Below the pieces are notes generated by a model that saw only the letters and a program-made list of their open reading frames with translations, searched no databases and had not been told where the DNA came from. From Chaetomium olivaceum (taxonomy: Eukaryota; Ascomycota; Sordariomycetes; Sordariales; Chaetomiaceae), in contig JAYWVB010000043.1 of assembly GCA_039881045.1 (NCBI GenBank), positions 241,548 through 305,547 on the forward strand: a stretch of 64,000 bases of DNA, in the 5' to 3' direction. The position numbers and the translations under genes were made by a program. Positions within the stretch are counted from its first letter, which is position 1; each line of letters begins with the position of its first letter. Below, one piece after another: positions 55,020 to 64,000 of this stretch.

Positions 55020-58000
55020 CATGGAGGACGGCCCGGCGGAGGCAGCGCGCAAGGTCTGTCGCAACTGCCGCACAGAGAAGGGGATTGACCAGTTTTACGA
55101 TCTCCGCGGCAACGGGAAAGTTGTTTCGGAATGCCTGGAGTGCCGAAACCTGCGGAAGGCAACTGTGAGTCGCCGAATATGATATTCTTGATTGCGTAGC
55201 TAATCCATTGTAGAAAGCTGCATCACGGGCTGGCATCTCCGCTTGGAGCGCGATTAGCCCTGGCGAAAGCCCTGGCCCTCGGCCCGGCCTACAACCTCTC
55301 GCACCTGCACCTGCGATCCGACCTCTCGCACCTGCGCCTCGGCAGTACCTCACACACCGCGCTATTGCTGAGAGATATCACGAACGTGGACGTGTTGCTA
55401 CGGATACACCAGAAATGGCGGCCGCCCGCGCTCAGCGTTCAGCCATTCAGCGACGGCACCGTCTTGAGCGACGCCACGGCGAGAATCCCACACAGACCCC
55501 AATTATGAGCGGTTTGCTTCAGCAACAACAACCCACCAATGACGAGAACTACCTTGCTCCCTCCGCCAGGCCGGGAGCCTTGACGTCAAGTACAACCCGC
55601 CAACAGGAGGAACCCGCTGTTTCGTCACAACAACAGGCTGCAAATAATGAAGACGTTGTGGAAGATGCCAAGGATAATTTGCAGGCTGCGCCAGCACAGC
55701 CGCCTCGCCGTGGACCCCTTCCCCAACGCCGTCCTGCCCCCTCTGATTCTTTGCCACGGTCTCGTGGTCGTCCCCGTGGACGTCCTCGACTTGCACGCAA
55801 CCCAGTTGGCCGACCTCGTGGATGTCGCCCCAATCCCCGACCCCCTTGCGACGAGACTCCTCCCCGCGCATTCGACGAGCCCGGCCCGCGATTCGCAGGC
55901 AACGACCAAGAGGCGCCACTCTCGGCCGAGGACATTGCGATCAAGAGAGAGTTTGACGAAGCACTTGCTTCAGAGAAGATGCAGCGATGCCTACGTTGCA
56001 AGGAACGATGGTTCGACATTAAGGTCATGGCGGATGGCGTTTGCAAGCGCTGCCACGACAAGGATGGTAAGAAGCGGCAGGACGAGCCTTTTTTTTTCTC
56101 TGCAGAGAACAAGCTTGATTTTGGCCCCGTCCCACCCCACTTGCCTCGACTAGAGCCGTTGGAAGAGCTTTTCATTGCGCGTGTGCACGTCAGCGTCAAT
56201 GTCTTCACGGTATGCGATGCTTCGCTGCGAGAGAGCTCACTGGCTGACGAGTACTAGGTCCGAGGGCAACAATACAAGTATCGTGGGCATGTTGTACACT
56301 TCCTGCGCGACGTTGGCAAGGTATACTCCGAGCTTCCCTTATTGCCCCGGGATTTGGACATTGTCATCCTCCGACCGCGTGGATCCGAAGGGGTCGAACA
56401 GATGGATCGGCAATTCCGCAACCGCTTCCGAGTCCGCCGAGCAGCAGTCGAGGTCTGGCTTAGATTCCTCGCAGACAATCACCCTGGCTACAGAGATTTC
56501 ACCTGGAACTACGGCAACCTCTCCCAGTTGCCAGAGGACGGTGACGTCTTTGACCAGCTGAATATCCACGAGGTCGAGGAGTGTGAAGGGTTGCCTGCAG
56601 ATTCTGGCCCTGTTGAAGAACCGGAAGAGGACGGAGAAGTTGTTGACGAAGCCGCAGTGCCCAATATGCTAATCCATGACTCGGAATTGAACCAGCTTCA
56701 AGGGCGAGTCAACGATGGGGCCGCCGAAGTCAACGAGCAAGTGCCCCTAGAGCCAGCCGACCCCCAAGCCGCTCACCAGCTGCCGATGCCCTCCATCCGA
56801 CGTACTCCTCTCGACGAGTTCAACCAAAAGTATGCGCTGCTTTCACTGGCCTGCCCGACCCTGTTCCCTCGGGGAGTTGCGGATTTTGTCGAGCCCAGAC
56901 AGCGCAAGATCTCCTACCAGGATTATCCAGCATGCCATGAAGTGGGAGGATGGCCGATTTGCTAAACATCACAGCTTCCGATTCATCGCGCTGAACACTC
57001 TGATGAGGCAACAGGCGAGGGGCCAAAGTCGATTCTACGTCAGCAAGAATCACCGTACACCTCTTACGAAGGAAGCCCTCCAGGAGGCGCTTGCGGACCC
57101 GGACAAGCCGGAAGCTCAGGCCATTCTGAATCGGATTTCTCGTTTTGCTGGTGTCATCAAAGGCACACGTCCCTTTTGGTACCGTCGACGTCGCGAGTGC
57201 GAGTCTTTTGCGCACTGCCTTGGTGTCCCCTCTACTTTCATCACACTGAGCCCAGCCGATCTGCACTGGCGGAGCCTTTACCAGCACATGCCCGAATACG
57301 AGGAGTGGAAGGCCATTGACGAGCAGAGACGCATGGCCAAGTCCCGCCGGCTGTTGCGGGAGAACCCGCATATCGCGGCCTGGCACTTTCACTCGCGGAA
57401 CGCGCTCTTTAGGAAGATTGTGCTCAAAAGAAATTCAACCTCTCCGACTTTTGGTACCGGTATGAGTGGCAAGGCCGCGGCAGTAGCCATTCCCATGGGC
57501 TCTACTGGTTCAATGGGAGTCCTTCTCCTGATATGGCGACCCCCGAGTCGAGAGAGCACTTCGCAAGGATCTGGGGATATCACGTTACAGCAGTCAATCC
57601 GCAGCAAGATCAGGGCGCTGACGAGGGTAACCCTCTGTCTGTTGACCCTCTGGAGACGCCCGTTACATGGGAGTGGCTGAACAGAATCGTCAACCGCTGC
57701 CAGCGACACCATTGCTCATCGACCTACTGCCTGCGGGTGACGAAGAAGGATGCCCAACGGGCCAGGGAGGCGGCTGGGGAGACTGCCGAAGTAGAACAGC
57801 CGGCACCAGAGCCCACGTGTCGGTTTCTTTTCCCCCGGCCTGTACGAGAGGCTGCCGAGGTAATCAAGAGGCCCGGGAAGGGCTGGTGGTCGTTCGAGGC
57901 CGAGCGCAACGACACCCATCTCAACCAGTACAGCCCGCTGGTATCGCTCTGCTGGCTGGCCAACATTGACTGCTCGCCCTGCACGAGTGTGGACGCTGTC

Positions 58001-60335
58001 ATCAACTATGCTGCGAAGTACTGCAGCAAGTCTGAGACCCAGACCAGCACGTACGCGCAAATCGCCCAGAACATCCTTCCCACATCTCAGACAACAACCC
58101 GATGGTCTCCTTCGTGTCGAAGCTGATGAACAAGCTGATCGGGGAGAGGGACTACTCCGCCCAAGAGATCTGCCATATCTTGCTGGGACTCCCTCTCCAG
58201 GAGGACAGCCGAGTTGTGCAGAGCGTCGACTGCCGGCCCCGCGACCGGCAGTCTCGCCCAATCGACATCACGGCGGAGGGCGATATTGAGGAGTCTCAGA
58301 CAGCCTACGACAAGTACCTCCGGCGGCCCGACTGGATGGAGGACGTCTCCTATTTTGAGTTCCTCCAAGACTGGAACTTCAAGGCGCGGAACCCGGTCAA
58401 ATGGGCGAGATGGCAGCCTCCTGCGATGCCGAGGGTCCTTAATTATTTCCCGCGCTACAAGCCGGCCCGCTCACACCAGCAATTCTCTGACTTCTGCCGC
58501 GTCAAACTGTTGCTCAACCATCCGCATCGCGAGTCTACCGAGCTTCTTGAGGTCGACGATCGGCAGTTTCCTAACTATGCTGCTACTTACCAGTACTGCC
58601 TCGAGCGCCACAACCACCCAGACGACCACTACGGCACTGTCGACGAGCCGGATCCATTGCCGGACGAGGATGAGTTCGAGCCCGGAGGGGGTGTCGGGGA
58701 CACCACCCTCGAGGACTGGCAGGAGGTGGCCCGGCAGGTCCCCGATATGCATCTTGCCGAGGAACAGGCCGACCTGCTCGGCCGCCGAGATATCGACGTC
58801 AACTACGACTGGGCACCGCATATCGCTCGCTATTACCACGAGGGGTTCACCACCGGAGACTACTAGGCACAGCTCCGCGGAGACACCCCGGGTTACTACG
58901 ATGTGGAAGGGTTGCCTCTCGAAGCTCGGGACACCTTGAACACCGAGCAGCGGCGGGTGTACGACACAGTCATGCGTCATTTCAGAGCGAAGCTTCGAGG
59001 TCGTCAGCCTCCGCCACTCCGTCTACAGGTTGATGGAGGAGGCGGGACTGGAAAGTCGTACATGGTGAAGGTGATATCTTCTCACCTTCAGGCCGAGGCG
59101 GCTTTGGTTGACGGATGCTCCCCCATCGTCAGGGCAGCCCCAACTGGGGTGGCAAGCAATCAGATTGGGGGACAGACCCTGCATTCCCTGCTACGGCTCC
59201 CCGTTGACGGGAACTACCGCCCGCTCTCCGAGACCCCGACAGTTCTGAACGCGTTGCAGCGGCGGTTTAGGGGCATTTACTACCTCGTGATCGACGAGAA
59301 GAGCATGCTGGGCCTCAAAACCCTCGCGTGGATCGACCAGCGCCTGCGGGAGGTGTTCCCAGAGTGTCGCGACGAGTTTTTCGGCGGCCTCAGTGTCATT
59401 CTGATCGGAGACTTCTTCCAGCTCCCCCCTGTCCTCAACAAGGCGCTTTACTCTACAGGCGACGACCTGAAGGACATCGAGATTGTCGGGCGTAATGCGT
59501 ACCTCTCATTTGACAAGTCGGTGTTTCTGACCACAATACAGCGGCAGCAGGGCGAAGACCAGGCCCCGTTTCGGCGGGCCTTGGAAGAACTGCGAAAGGC
59601 TGATGTGTCCGTACCCTCCTGGGAGCTCCTTGCTTCGAGGTGTTCTGTCAAGCTCTCTCCCGAGGAGGTTGACAGCTTTGCTGATGCGCTTCGCATCTAT
59701 CCCACCAAGGCCCAGGTCGTCGAGTACAACCACCAACACATGCTTGGCCTGGACAGCCCCGCCATTCAGGTCGAGGCAAAGCACGAGGGTGTTGGTGCGG
59801 AGAAGGTTGAATCCTCAAATGCCGGCAACTTGGCCAAGCGCTTGCCCTTGTGTGTTGGTTGCAGGGTGATGCTGACGCGGAATTTGTGGGCCGACGTCGG
59901 GCTCGTCAACGGCGCACAGGGCACAGTCTACGACATATCCTGGAAAGAAGGTGCCGACGTGCTGCGAGACTCGCCCGAGGTCATCATGGTGGCCTTCGAT
60001 GACTACGACGGCCCGGCCTTCACGATGCCGAACGGGGAGCCGCTCCGTAGTGGAGAAGCTGGTTGTTCCCATCCTCCGAGTGCGGCAGGATTCATGGTCG
60101 GCGCCAACTCATGTTGAGAGAGCAGTTCCCGCTGTGGTCAGCTATGCGATCACCGTCCACAAGTCACAGGGCATCACCCTGGACAAGGTCGTCTGCGATA
60201 TCTCTGCCAGAGTTTGCTTCTGGCCTCTCCTACGTGGCCGTTTCGCGGGTGAAGACACTCGGCGGGCTGATGTTTGAGCGGCCCTTCGACCGCAGCAGGT
60301 CTACCGCGAGACACCATCACGAGCTATGGGGTTGA
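55020..60335 (+). pseudogene. Zinc-finger / DUF6570 / Rep / Pif1 Helitron protein, degenerate (element B)
   Basis: Starts at ATG 55020 with a CxxC..CxxC finger (CRNCRTEKG..CLEC). Introns 55165-55213 and 56216-56257 splice cleanly. Then comes a basic Pro/Arg linker, a second Cys module (CLRCKERWFD..CKRCHDK), DUF6570-like VRGQQYKYRGHVVHF with PLLPRDLDIVILRPRG, the Helitron N domain (FITLSPADLHW), HUH motif SSHSHGLYW (near 57488) and NYAAKYCSK. Helicase: GGGGTGKSYMV, LVIDEKSMLGLKT, GDFFQLPPVLNKA and VHKSQGITLDK. Frameshifts near 56925, 57427, 58080, 60050 and 60205 and a TAG at 58864-58866 (Trp expected) inactivate it. Confidence 0.88.
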
Positions 60336-60570
60336 AGTTGTTGGATCACGCTACCAGGCGACTGCAGGCGTTAGATGCTGTGGCGGGGGTGGGTCCTTCA
60401 GAGGAGTCAAGTGGGTTTATAAGTAGCGACGACGAGAGTGTAGAGGCATGAGTACTTAGATTATACTAGAAAGGATTGGTATAAGTGTGATGAGAAGTTC
60501 AAGTGGATGGAGTTGCTGGCCGACGGACAGATATTGGCGCTTCGTCTCTCCCGTATTCAACCGTGACCCG

Positions 60571-60685
60571 GATTGTCCTCCGGAGAGGGACAGGAAAATT
60601 GCCAGGAGCGGGAGAGAGGAAGGAAGCGCCCCGTAGCGTAGCGAAGGGCCGCGCGACTGACGAACGAAGCGACGCCAGCAATTTT
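60571..60685 (+). repeat. 115-bp 3'-terminal block shared by both Helitrons (copy B)
   Basis: Identical to the complement of 47741-47855. It makes a 12.9-kb-spaced inverted repeat around the whole nest. Confidence 0.95.
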
Positions 60686-61667
60686 TATTGAATGTCGTAT
60701 GGAGATTAGTGGTCCCACAGATGTTGACAAAGGGTAGTTTGAAACGGTTGGTCTTGTACGTATTGTCGAAGAGAAGCACCTCTGGATTCTTCTTCCATGT
60801 CTCAAGGCACCAGGGGTAGGTCCAGATAACCGCTGTGACATGCCCTCCGAGCTGCCGGAAGAAATGCTTGATGCCACGGGTGTCGAATTCCTTAACGAGA
60901 GCTTGGGTCGGCGTGTATCCTTGAAGTGATTCTTCACGGGCTGCGTGAATCTCGTTTTCGATATCCTTGGCTACCCAGACTTGGTTAGGGTATTTCTCCC
61001 GCATCAGGGCTGTGATGTCGCGGGCCGACGTAAGGGTAGTCTTAAACTGCTGCCGAATTTCCGATGTCTGCATCTCAGTCCAAGTCCTCTTGCGGTGGAT
61101 AGGATGGGCGGCACTATCGAGCGATGGGCCATGGTTGTGCGAGGGATCCAGAACAGTGCCAAACCATCTCCCATTGACCTGGTTGGTCTTGATAGAGAAG
61201 GGACAGGCGGTTTTCTTCGTGCTGGTGCTAAATCGTTGGCCGGTAGCGATAGACTCTCTCATACTGCCACCGCGATCGCACGAAAGGTCTTTGCGCCGAT
61301 AGGTGCCATCCTTCGCGAGGTTGGTCGAACGCCTGATGGCGATAGCATACCCATGGAGTTTGGCGTGGTCGTTGGCGTCTGAGAGGAGTTCTTCAAAGCT
61401 GTCGTACCCTGGAGCCAAGAATGAAGGTGGTGGTATCGCCATCTCGAGGGTCGAGGGCGGGCCCAGGCGGATTGTGGTCAATAAGAGTGCACTTGCTGTT
61501 GCAGGGAAATAGACAAAAAAACTGGCGATATTGAATGTACAATGTTGATGGGTGTAAGAGAGTTAACATTATGGGAAGCAGGCGATGCCCAGGAGGTGTT
61601 GTTGAAAGGCGGTGTGGCTTGGCAGCTGACATCAACTGGCAGAGACTGTTGGCGGGCCGTCACAAGC

Positions 61668-61715
61668 TTGGCCCAGTCGGGATAGGGAGGTGCCCCCGTC
61701 GGAATAGTGGTCGCC
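61668..61715 (-). repeat. Right TIR of the MULE
   Basis: Perfect complement of 51953-52000. It is followed by an A-run and ATGCATCAAACG. Confidence 0.95.
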
Positions 61716-62606
61716 AAAAAAATGCATCAAACGCAGCATCAACCCCGCGCCCCCTGACCCCCTGACGGCCACCACCACTGCCACTCTACCTAACTACAAT
61801 ACATCTGAATACCGCAAAGGGCATGCCCTTGAGGTCCTGATATGGCCAACTGCGTTGCATTTCGTACATTTTCTTGGGGCCCGGGCCCGGGGCTCGGCCT
61901 GGGCCTCAACCACTTCAAATTGACTAAGCTCCCGCTTAGTGCTCGACCTTGGGAGTTAGCTTTGAGCCCGAATTGGCTCAATAAGCTGGCGAGGCTCAAG
62001 GCTCCAAAAAAAACAAAAAAAAAAAAAACAAAAAAAAAAAAAAACACCTCTACGCCCACAGCGCAGCCGAAGTCAGCGCAGCTTTCCCAATCCGCCATCT
62101 TCACGGGGTTCCACGTGGAAGAGGGAACAGTCAAAGCCCCTGTCGCAAAATTCGAGGAATGGCCACTTGGCGACGCCGTTCTCAAGCGCGTTACAGTGAA
62201 TGAGATGACGACTTTTCAGCTGGAGTTCCCATGGAACGCTTGCGCGAATCACATAAAAAGACCGCACACTTGAAAGCTTGCCGCACAAGTCACCGGCCGA
62301 GAGGACTTTCTCGATGGAGTAGCCCTCCCATTAGGAGTTGCTTCTATGGCCGATGCGATTCAAGAAGACAAGTTTGAGGTCGAGGAGAGCTCGGACTCTA
62401 GGTGGGAACCAGGAAACAGCTCGTTACGTATTTTGAGAAGTGTTCTGAGATACTACAGCAGTTCCACCAGAGGACGGGACTGCGCACAACAACCTCAATG
62501 TGAATTTCTACCGAGGGAGAAGAAGCTATTATAGAAAAGGATCTACGAGCAGTTGGCAGAAGCCTTCCCACGGCGACTTAGTGACACAACCAAGGGACCA
62601 CCATAG
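61716..62606. other. Intergenic with A-rich tract
   Basis: An A-rich microsatellite (62006-62044, A-runs broken by single C) sits inside an open frame at 61842-62273 whose C-terminal part (LKRVTVNEMTTFQLEFPW) looks protein-like but was not identified. It may be a relic of a repeat gene. Nothing else recognised. Confidence 0.4.
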
Positions 62607-64000
62607 CTAGACGCCGAAATGAATGTATGGGACCCAAAACATCTCCTGCCCCCTCCTCCGCTTCACTCGCCCAGGGTCCCTCTCCTCACGCGTCTGCATC
62701 GTTGATTCCGTAGTGACCGATTCTGCAACCCATTGAGCGTGATACATCGCCGACTCATGATCATTCTCTGCAATCTCATCTTCTTCATCGCCGGTCTTTG
62801 TGGCCTTCTGTGTGTCGTAGTTAAGACCGGCCACTCCAGTCCGATTCCCTTCTCGATACGGGCAGGTGGCGGCCCGTAAAGCCCTGATGGCCCGGTGGAG
62901 CCCGCGGCACACTGCACTGTCTGTCATCCCCTCGTCCCGGAGAGTCTCGTAAAACACCCTTGCCACATCGACACAGTGCATGTCCGACACCTCCCAGAGC
63001 GTACCAATAACGTGTCGGAAACCGCCAAGTTGAAAGGCGCTGACGAGATGGACTCCTTCGTCGGCAAGTTCTACCGCGTCGTTGGCTCCAGTCGAACAAG
63101 CAGAGAGATAAGCGAGGAACGGAGGGCTCTCCTGTAGCTTCCTGTCACGGAGGTCCCCGACAGTCAGCGGGTTGGTTTCCCAATCCTGGAGGAGCAAACA
63201 GCTTTGCGAAGGTTCCGTCGGATCCGACTTCCCGTGGCCAGCAAAGTGGAATATCCTGCATGCCTGCAGATGGTTGAGGACCTCGTCCTTGCGTAGTGCC
63301 GGCGTGATCGGCTGCAACTTGAGTGAGGGGCACATGCCGTTTAACATTCTTGTTTCAGCGGCAGCAAATTGGAGGATCCCATTCCCAATCAGGCCAGAAG
63401 TCTCGCGCATAGCGACCAAGAGAGCTCGGTCAGATGCAGGTCCCCCAGAGTCACGAGTACGTTGTCGGCGCCCATGAATCAATGCCTTGACCGACGAGGC
63501 ATAGGACGACATAACCCTGTCGAGGACTATCTCGGTAGAACCTCGCGTATAGCGCCCCGCTGCGTGGAGAGGTAGCTGGCTGAGGAGCCCTGTAGGGATC
63601 CACCACACACGAGGCCAATCATTATCGGAAATAGCGTCCTTAAAGCCCAGCGCGTCTAGGCATGGACCGGCGGTAACATCCCAGAGCCACTCCAGCAGCG
63701 ATGTCATGTGAGAAGAGTTGATTGGTCGAGATAATCGAAGACCCAGGGCCCGTTGTTGGATTTCTGTCAATTTCAGAGCTGGCAGTTCCAAGACTCGAAT
63801 TCGATCGTGCTCGACTAGGAAGGCGTCACAGCGATACGAGCTTACGTTGACGACAACGATGGGGTCTGGATCTGCCGCGGCCATCAGCTCAGCCGCGGTC
63901 GGCGGGAGAAGAAAGTTGTCGAATCCAGGTTTGGAACGAATCTGGGTAATGAGCTCGCTGAATTTCTGGTCTGCATCACGACGTCGTTTCGCTTGCAACT
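62607..64000 (-). CDS. CHAT-domain protein, C-terminal part (start beyond window)
   Basis: A caspase/separase-fold peptidase domain. The frame enters from the right edge and ends at 62607, giving at least 463 aa. Seen: WWIPTGLLSQLPLHAAGRY (typical CHAT entry), LLVAMRETSG, FHFAGHGKSD (catalytic His in HGxS-type loop), LAYLSACSTGAND (catalytic Cys) and AFQLGGFRHVIGTLWEVSD. The last residues (WVPYIHFGV) match the usual end of fungal CHAT proteins. Such proteins usually carry TPR or NACHT-type N-terminal regions and are suspected in programmed cell death or heterokaryon incompatibility; the missing N-terminus would show which type this is. Both catalytic residues are present. Confidence 0.9.
   Translation of the reverse strand, partial: LQAKRRRDADQKFSELITQIRSKPGFDNFLLPPTAAELMAAADPDPIVVVNVSSYRCDAFLVEHDRIRVLELPALKLTEIQQRALGLRLSRPINSSHMTSLLEWLWDVTAGPCLDALGFKDAISDNDWPRVWWIPTGLLSQLPLHAAGRYTRGSTEIVLDRVMSSYASSVKALIHGRRQRTRDSGGPASDRALLVAMRETSGLIGNGILQFAAAETRMLNGMCPSLKLQPITPALRKDEVLNHLQACRIFHFAGHGKSDPTEPSQSCLLLQDWETNPLTVGDLRDRKLQESPPFLAYLSACSTGANDAVELADEGVHLVSAFQLGGFRHVIGTLWEVSDMHCVDVARVFYETLRDEGMTDSAVCRGLHRAIRALRAATCPYREGNRTGVAGLNYDTQKATKTGDEEDEIAENDHESAMYHAQWVAESVTTESTMQTREERDPGRVKRRRGQEMFWVPYIHFGV

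Larger units (their letters stand above)
53569..60685 (+). mobile_element. Helitron-like element B, nested in the MULE
   Basis: Begins TCCTGTCCGG directly after host ..CATGA and ends GCAATTTT before host TATTGAATG, that is between host A and T with no target duplication. The 5' end carries the 20-mer TCCTGTCCGGAGGACAATAT in tandem; an inverted relative of it (ATTGTCCTCCGGAGAGGGAC, 60572-60591) lies about 95 bp inside the 3' end. This asymmetric TIR layout is described for Helitron2/Helentron elements. The 3' end lacks the CTRR of canonical Helitrons. A LINE (53589-54728) splits the 5' end. Confidence 0.82.
52112..61442 (-). pseudogene. MULE transposase (FAR1-like finger, MULE, SWIM), interrupted
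   Basis: Start ATG at 61442 (MAIPPPSFLAPGYDSFEELL). The first half has a FAR1/WRKY-GCM-like DNA-binding domain (YAIAIRRSTN..CDRGG; CPFSIKTNQVNGRW; DPSHNHGPSLD) and opens the MULE domain (LLFDNTYKTNRFKLPFVNI, first Asp). After the Helitron insertion, the second half gives LVLISDFDKAFKNA (second Asp), ICVWHVNKNVQ, VTSRTEASHREIKSYL (Glu) and a SWIM finger (CTGNFKRQYGVSCSH), then an Arg/Gly/Gln-rich tail coded by short repeats. In-frame TAG codons at 53336-53338 and 52592-52594 break it; in HPH-stop-HLGRDL a Trp is expected. Confidence 0.85.
51953..61715 (-). mobile_element. MULE (Mutator-like) element split by Helitron B
   Basis: 48-bp perfect TIRs at 51953-52000 and 61668-61715 enclose a minus-strand transposase whose 5' half (61442-60686) and 3' half (53568-52112) are separated by a 7.1-kb insertion. 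Joining host positions 53568 and 60686 restores frame (TTFN/IMFGLVNK). No convincing 9-11-bp target duplication is seen: the left flank is Helitron A coding sequence and the right flank is unrelated. Confidence 0.88.

Noticed and set aside
61842..62273. 143-codon + strand ORF with a Lys/Thr run
   Set aside because: The run is an A-rich microsatellite; the rest looks partly protein-like but has no recognised family, so it is mentioned only within the intergenic entry.
1..64000. tRNA or rRNA genes
   Set aside because: No A-box/B-box pair with a cloverleaf, and no rRNA-like stretch, was noticed by eye; a tRNAscan run would be decisive.

Overview
The window comes from a filamentous ascomycete, most likely a Sordariomycete. 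The evidence is short (50-80 bp) GT..AG introns, fungal-type gene families and fungal transposon families. It has a subtelomeric or accessory character: stress and secondary-metabolism genes alternate with nested, mostly broken mobile elements, and degenerate TTAGGG-like repeats lie at 45.1-47.7 kb. Gene models were spliced by hand from splice signals and family motifs. No similarity search was run.

Layout. 1-6.9 kb: a partial lipoxygenase, a DUF7730/F-box-like protein, a paraoxonase-like esterase and an Old Yellow Enzyme-type flavoprotein. 6.93-12.90 kb: a two-gene DNA transposon with matching 18-bp terminal inverted repeats; a RecQ-like helicase (+) converges on a broken DUF6589-type protein (-), and the insertion begins about 32 bp upstream of the flavoprotein start codon. 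13.0-21.1 kb: a dityrosine/isocyanide-type trio, namely an MFS transporter (frameshifted), a DIT2-like P450 and a DIT1/PvcA-like isocyanide synthase. 22.2 kb: a CTR copper transporter. 26.26-28.57 kb: a 5'-truncated LINE with a 13-bp target duplication. 28.6-37.9 kb: a secreted protein, an ABCG half-transporter and a bifunctional terpene synthase (cyclase plus prenyltransferase).

38.3-45.1 kb: remains of telomere-linked-type helicase genes. The main one joins OrsD (DUF3505) zinc fingers, a tyrosine-recombinase-like region and a RecQ helicase. It carries several frameshifts and a solo LTR with a 4-bp target duplication. 45.3-47.2 kb: an apparently intact pogo/Fot1-like transposon inserted in the telomere-like repeats.

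47.7-61.7 kb: a nest. A MULE with 48-bp TIRs (51953-61715) is split by a Helitron-like element (53569-60685), which is itself split near its 5' end by a second LINE (53589-54728). The MULE abuts an older, inverted and 5'-truncated Helitron (47741-51952). The two Helitrons have identical 115-bp 3' ends although their proteins are clearly diverged. The window ends in a partial CHAT-domain protein.

Working links: DIT1, DIT2 and the MFS transporter plausibly make and export a tyrosine-derived formyl or isocyanide product. The terpene synthase could make its own prenyl diphosphate and cyclise it. Several TE genes carry nonsense codons where a Trp codon is expected (TGG to TAG), as expected of C:G-to-T:A decay such as RIP.
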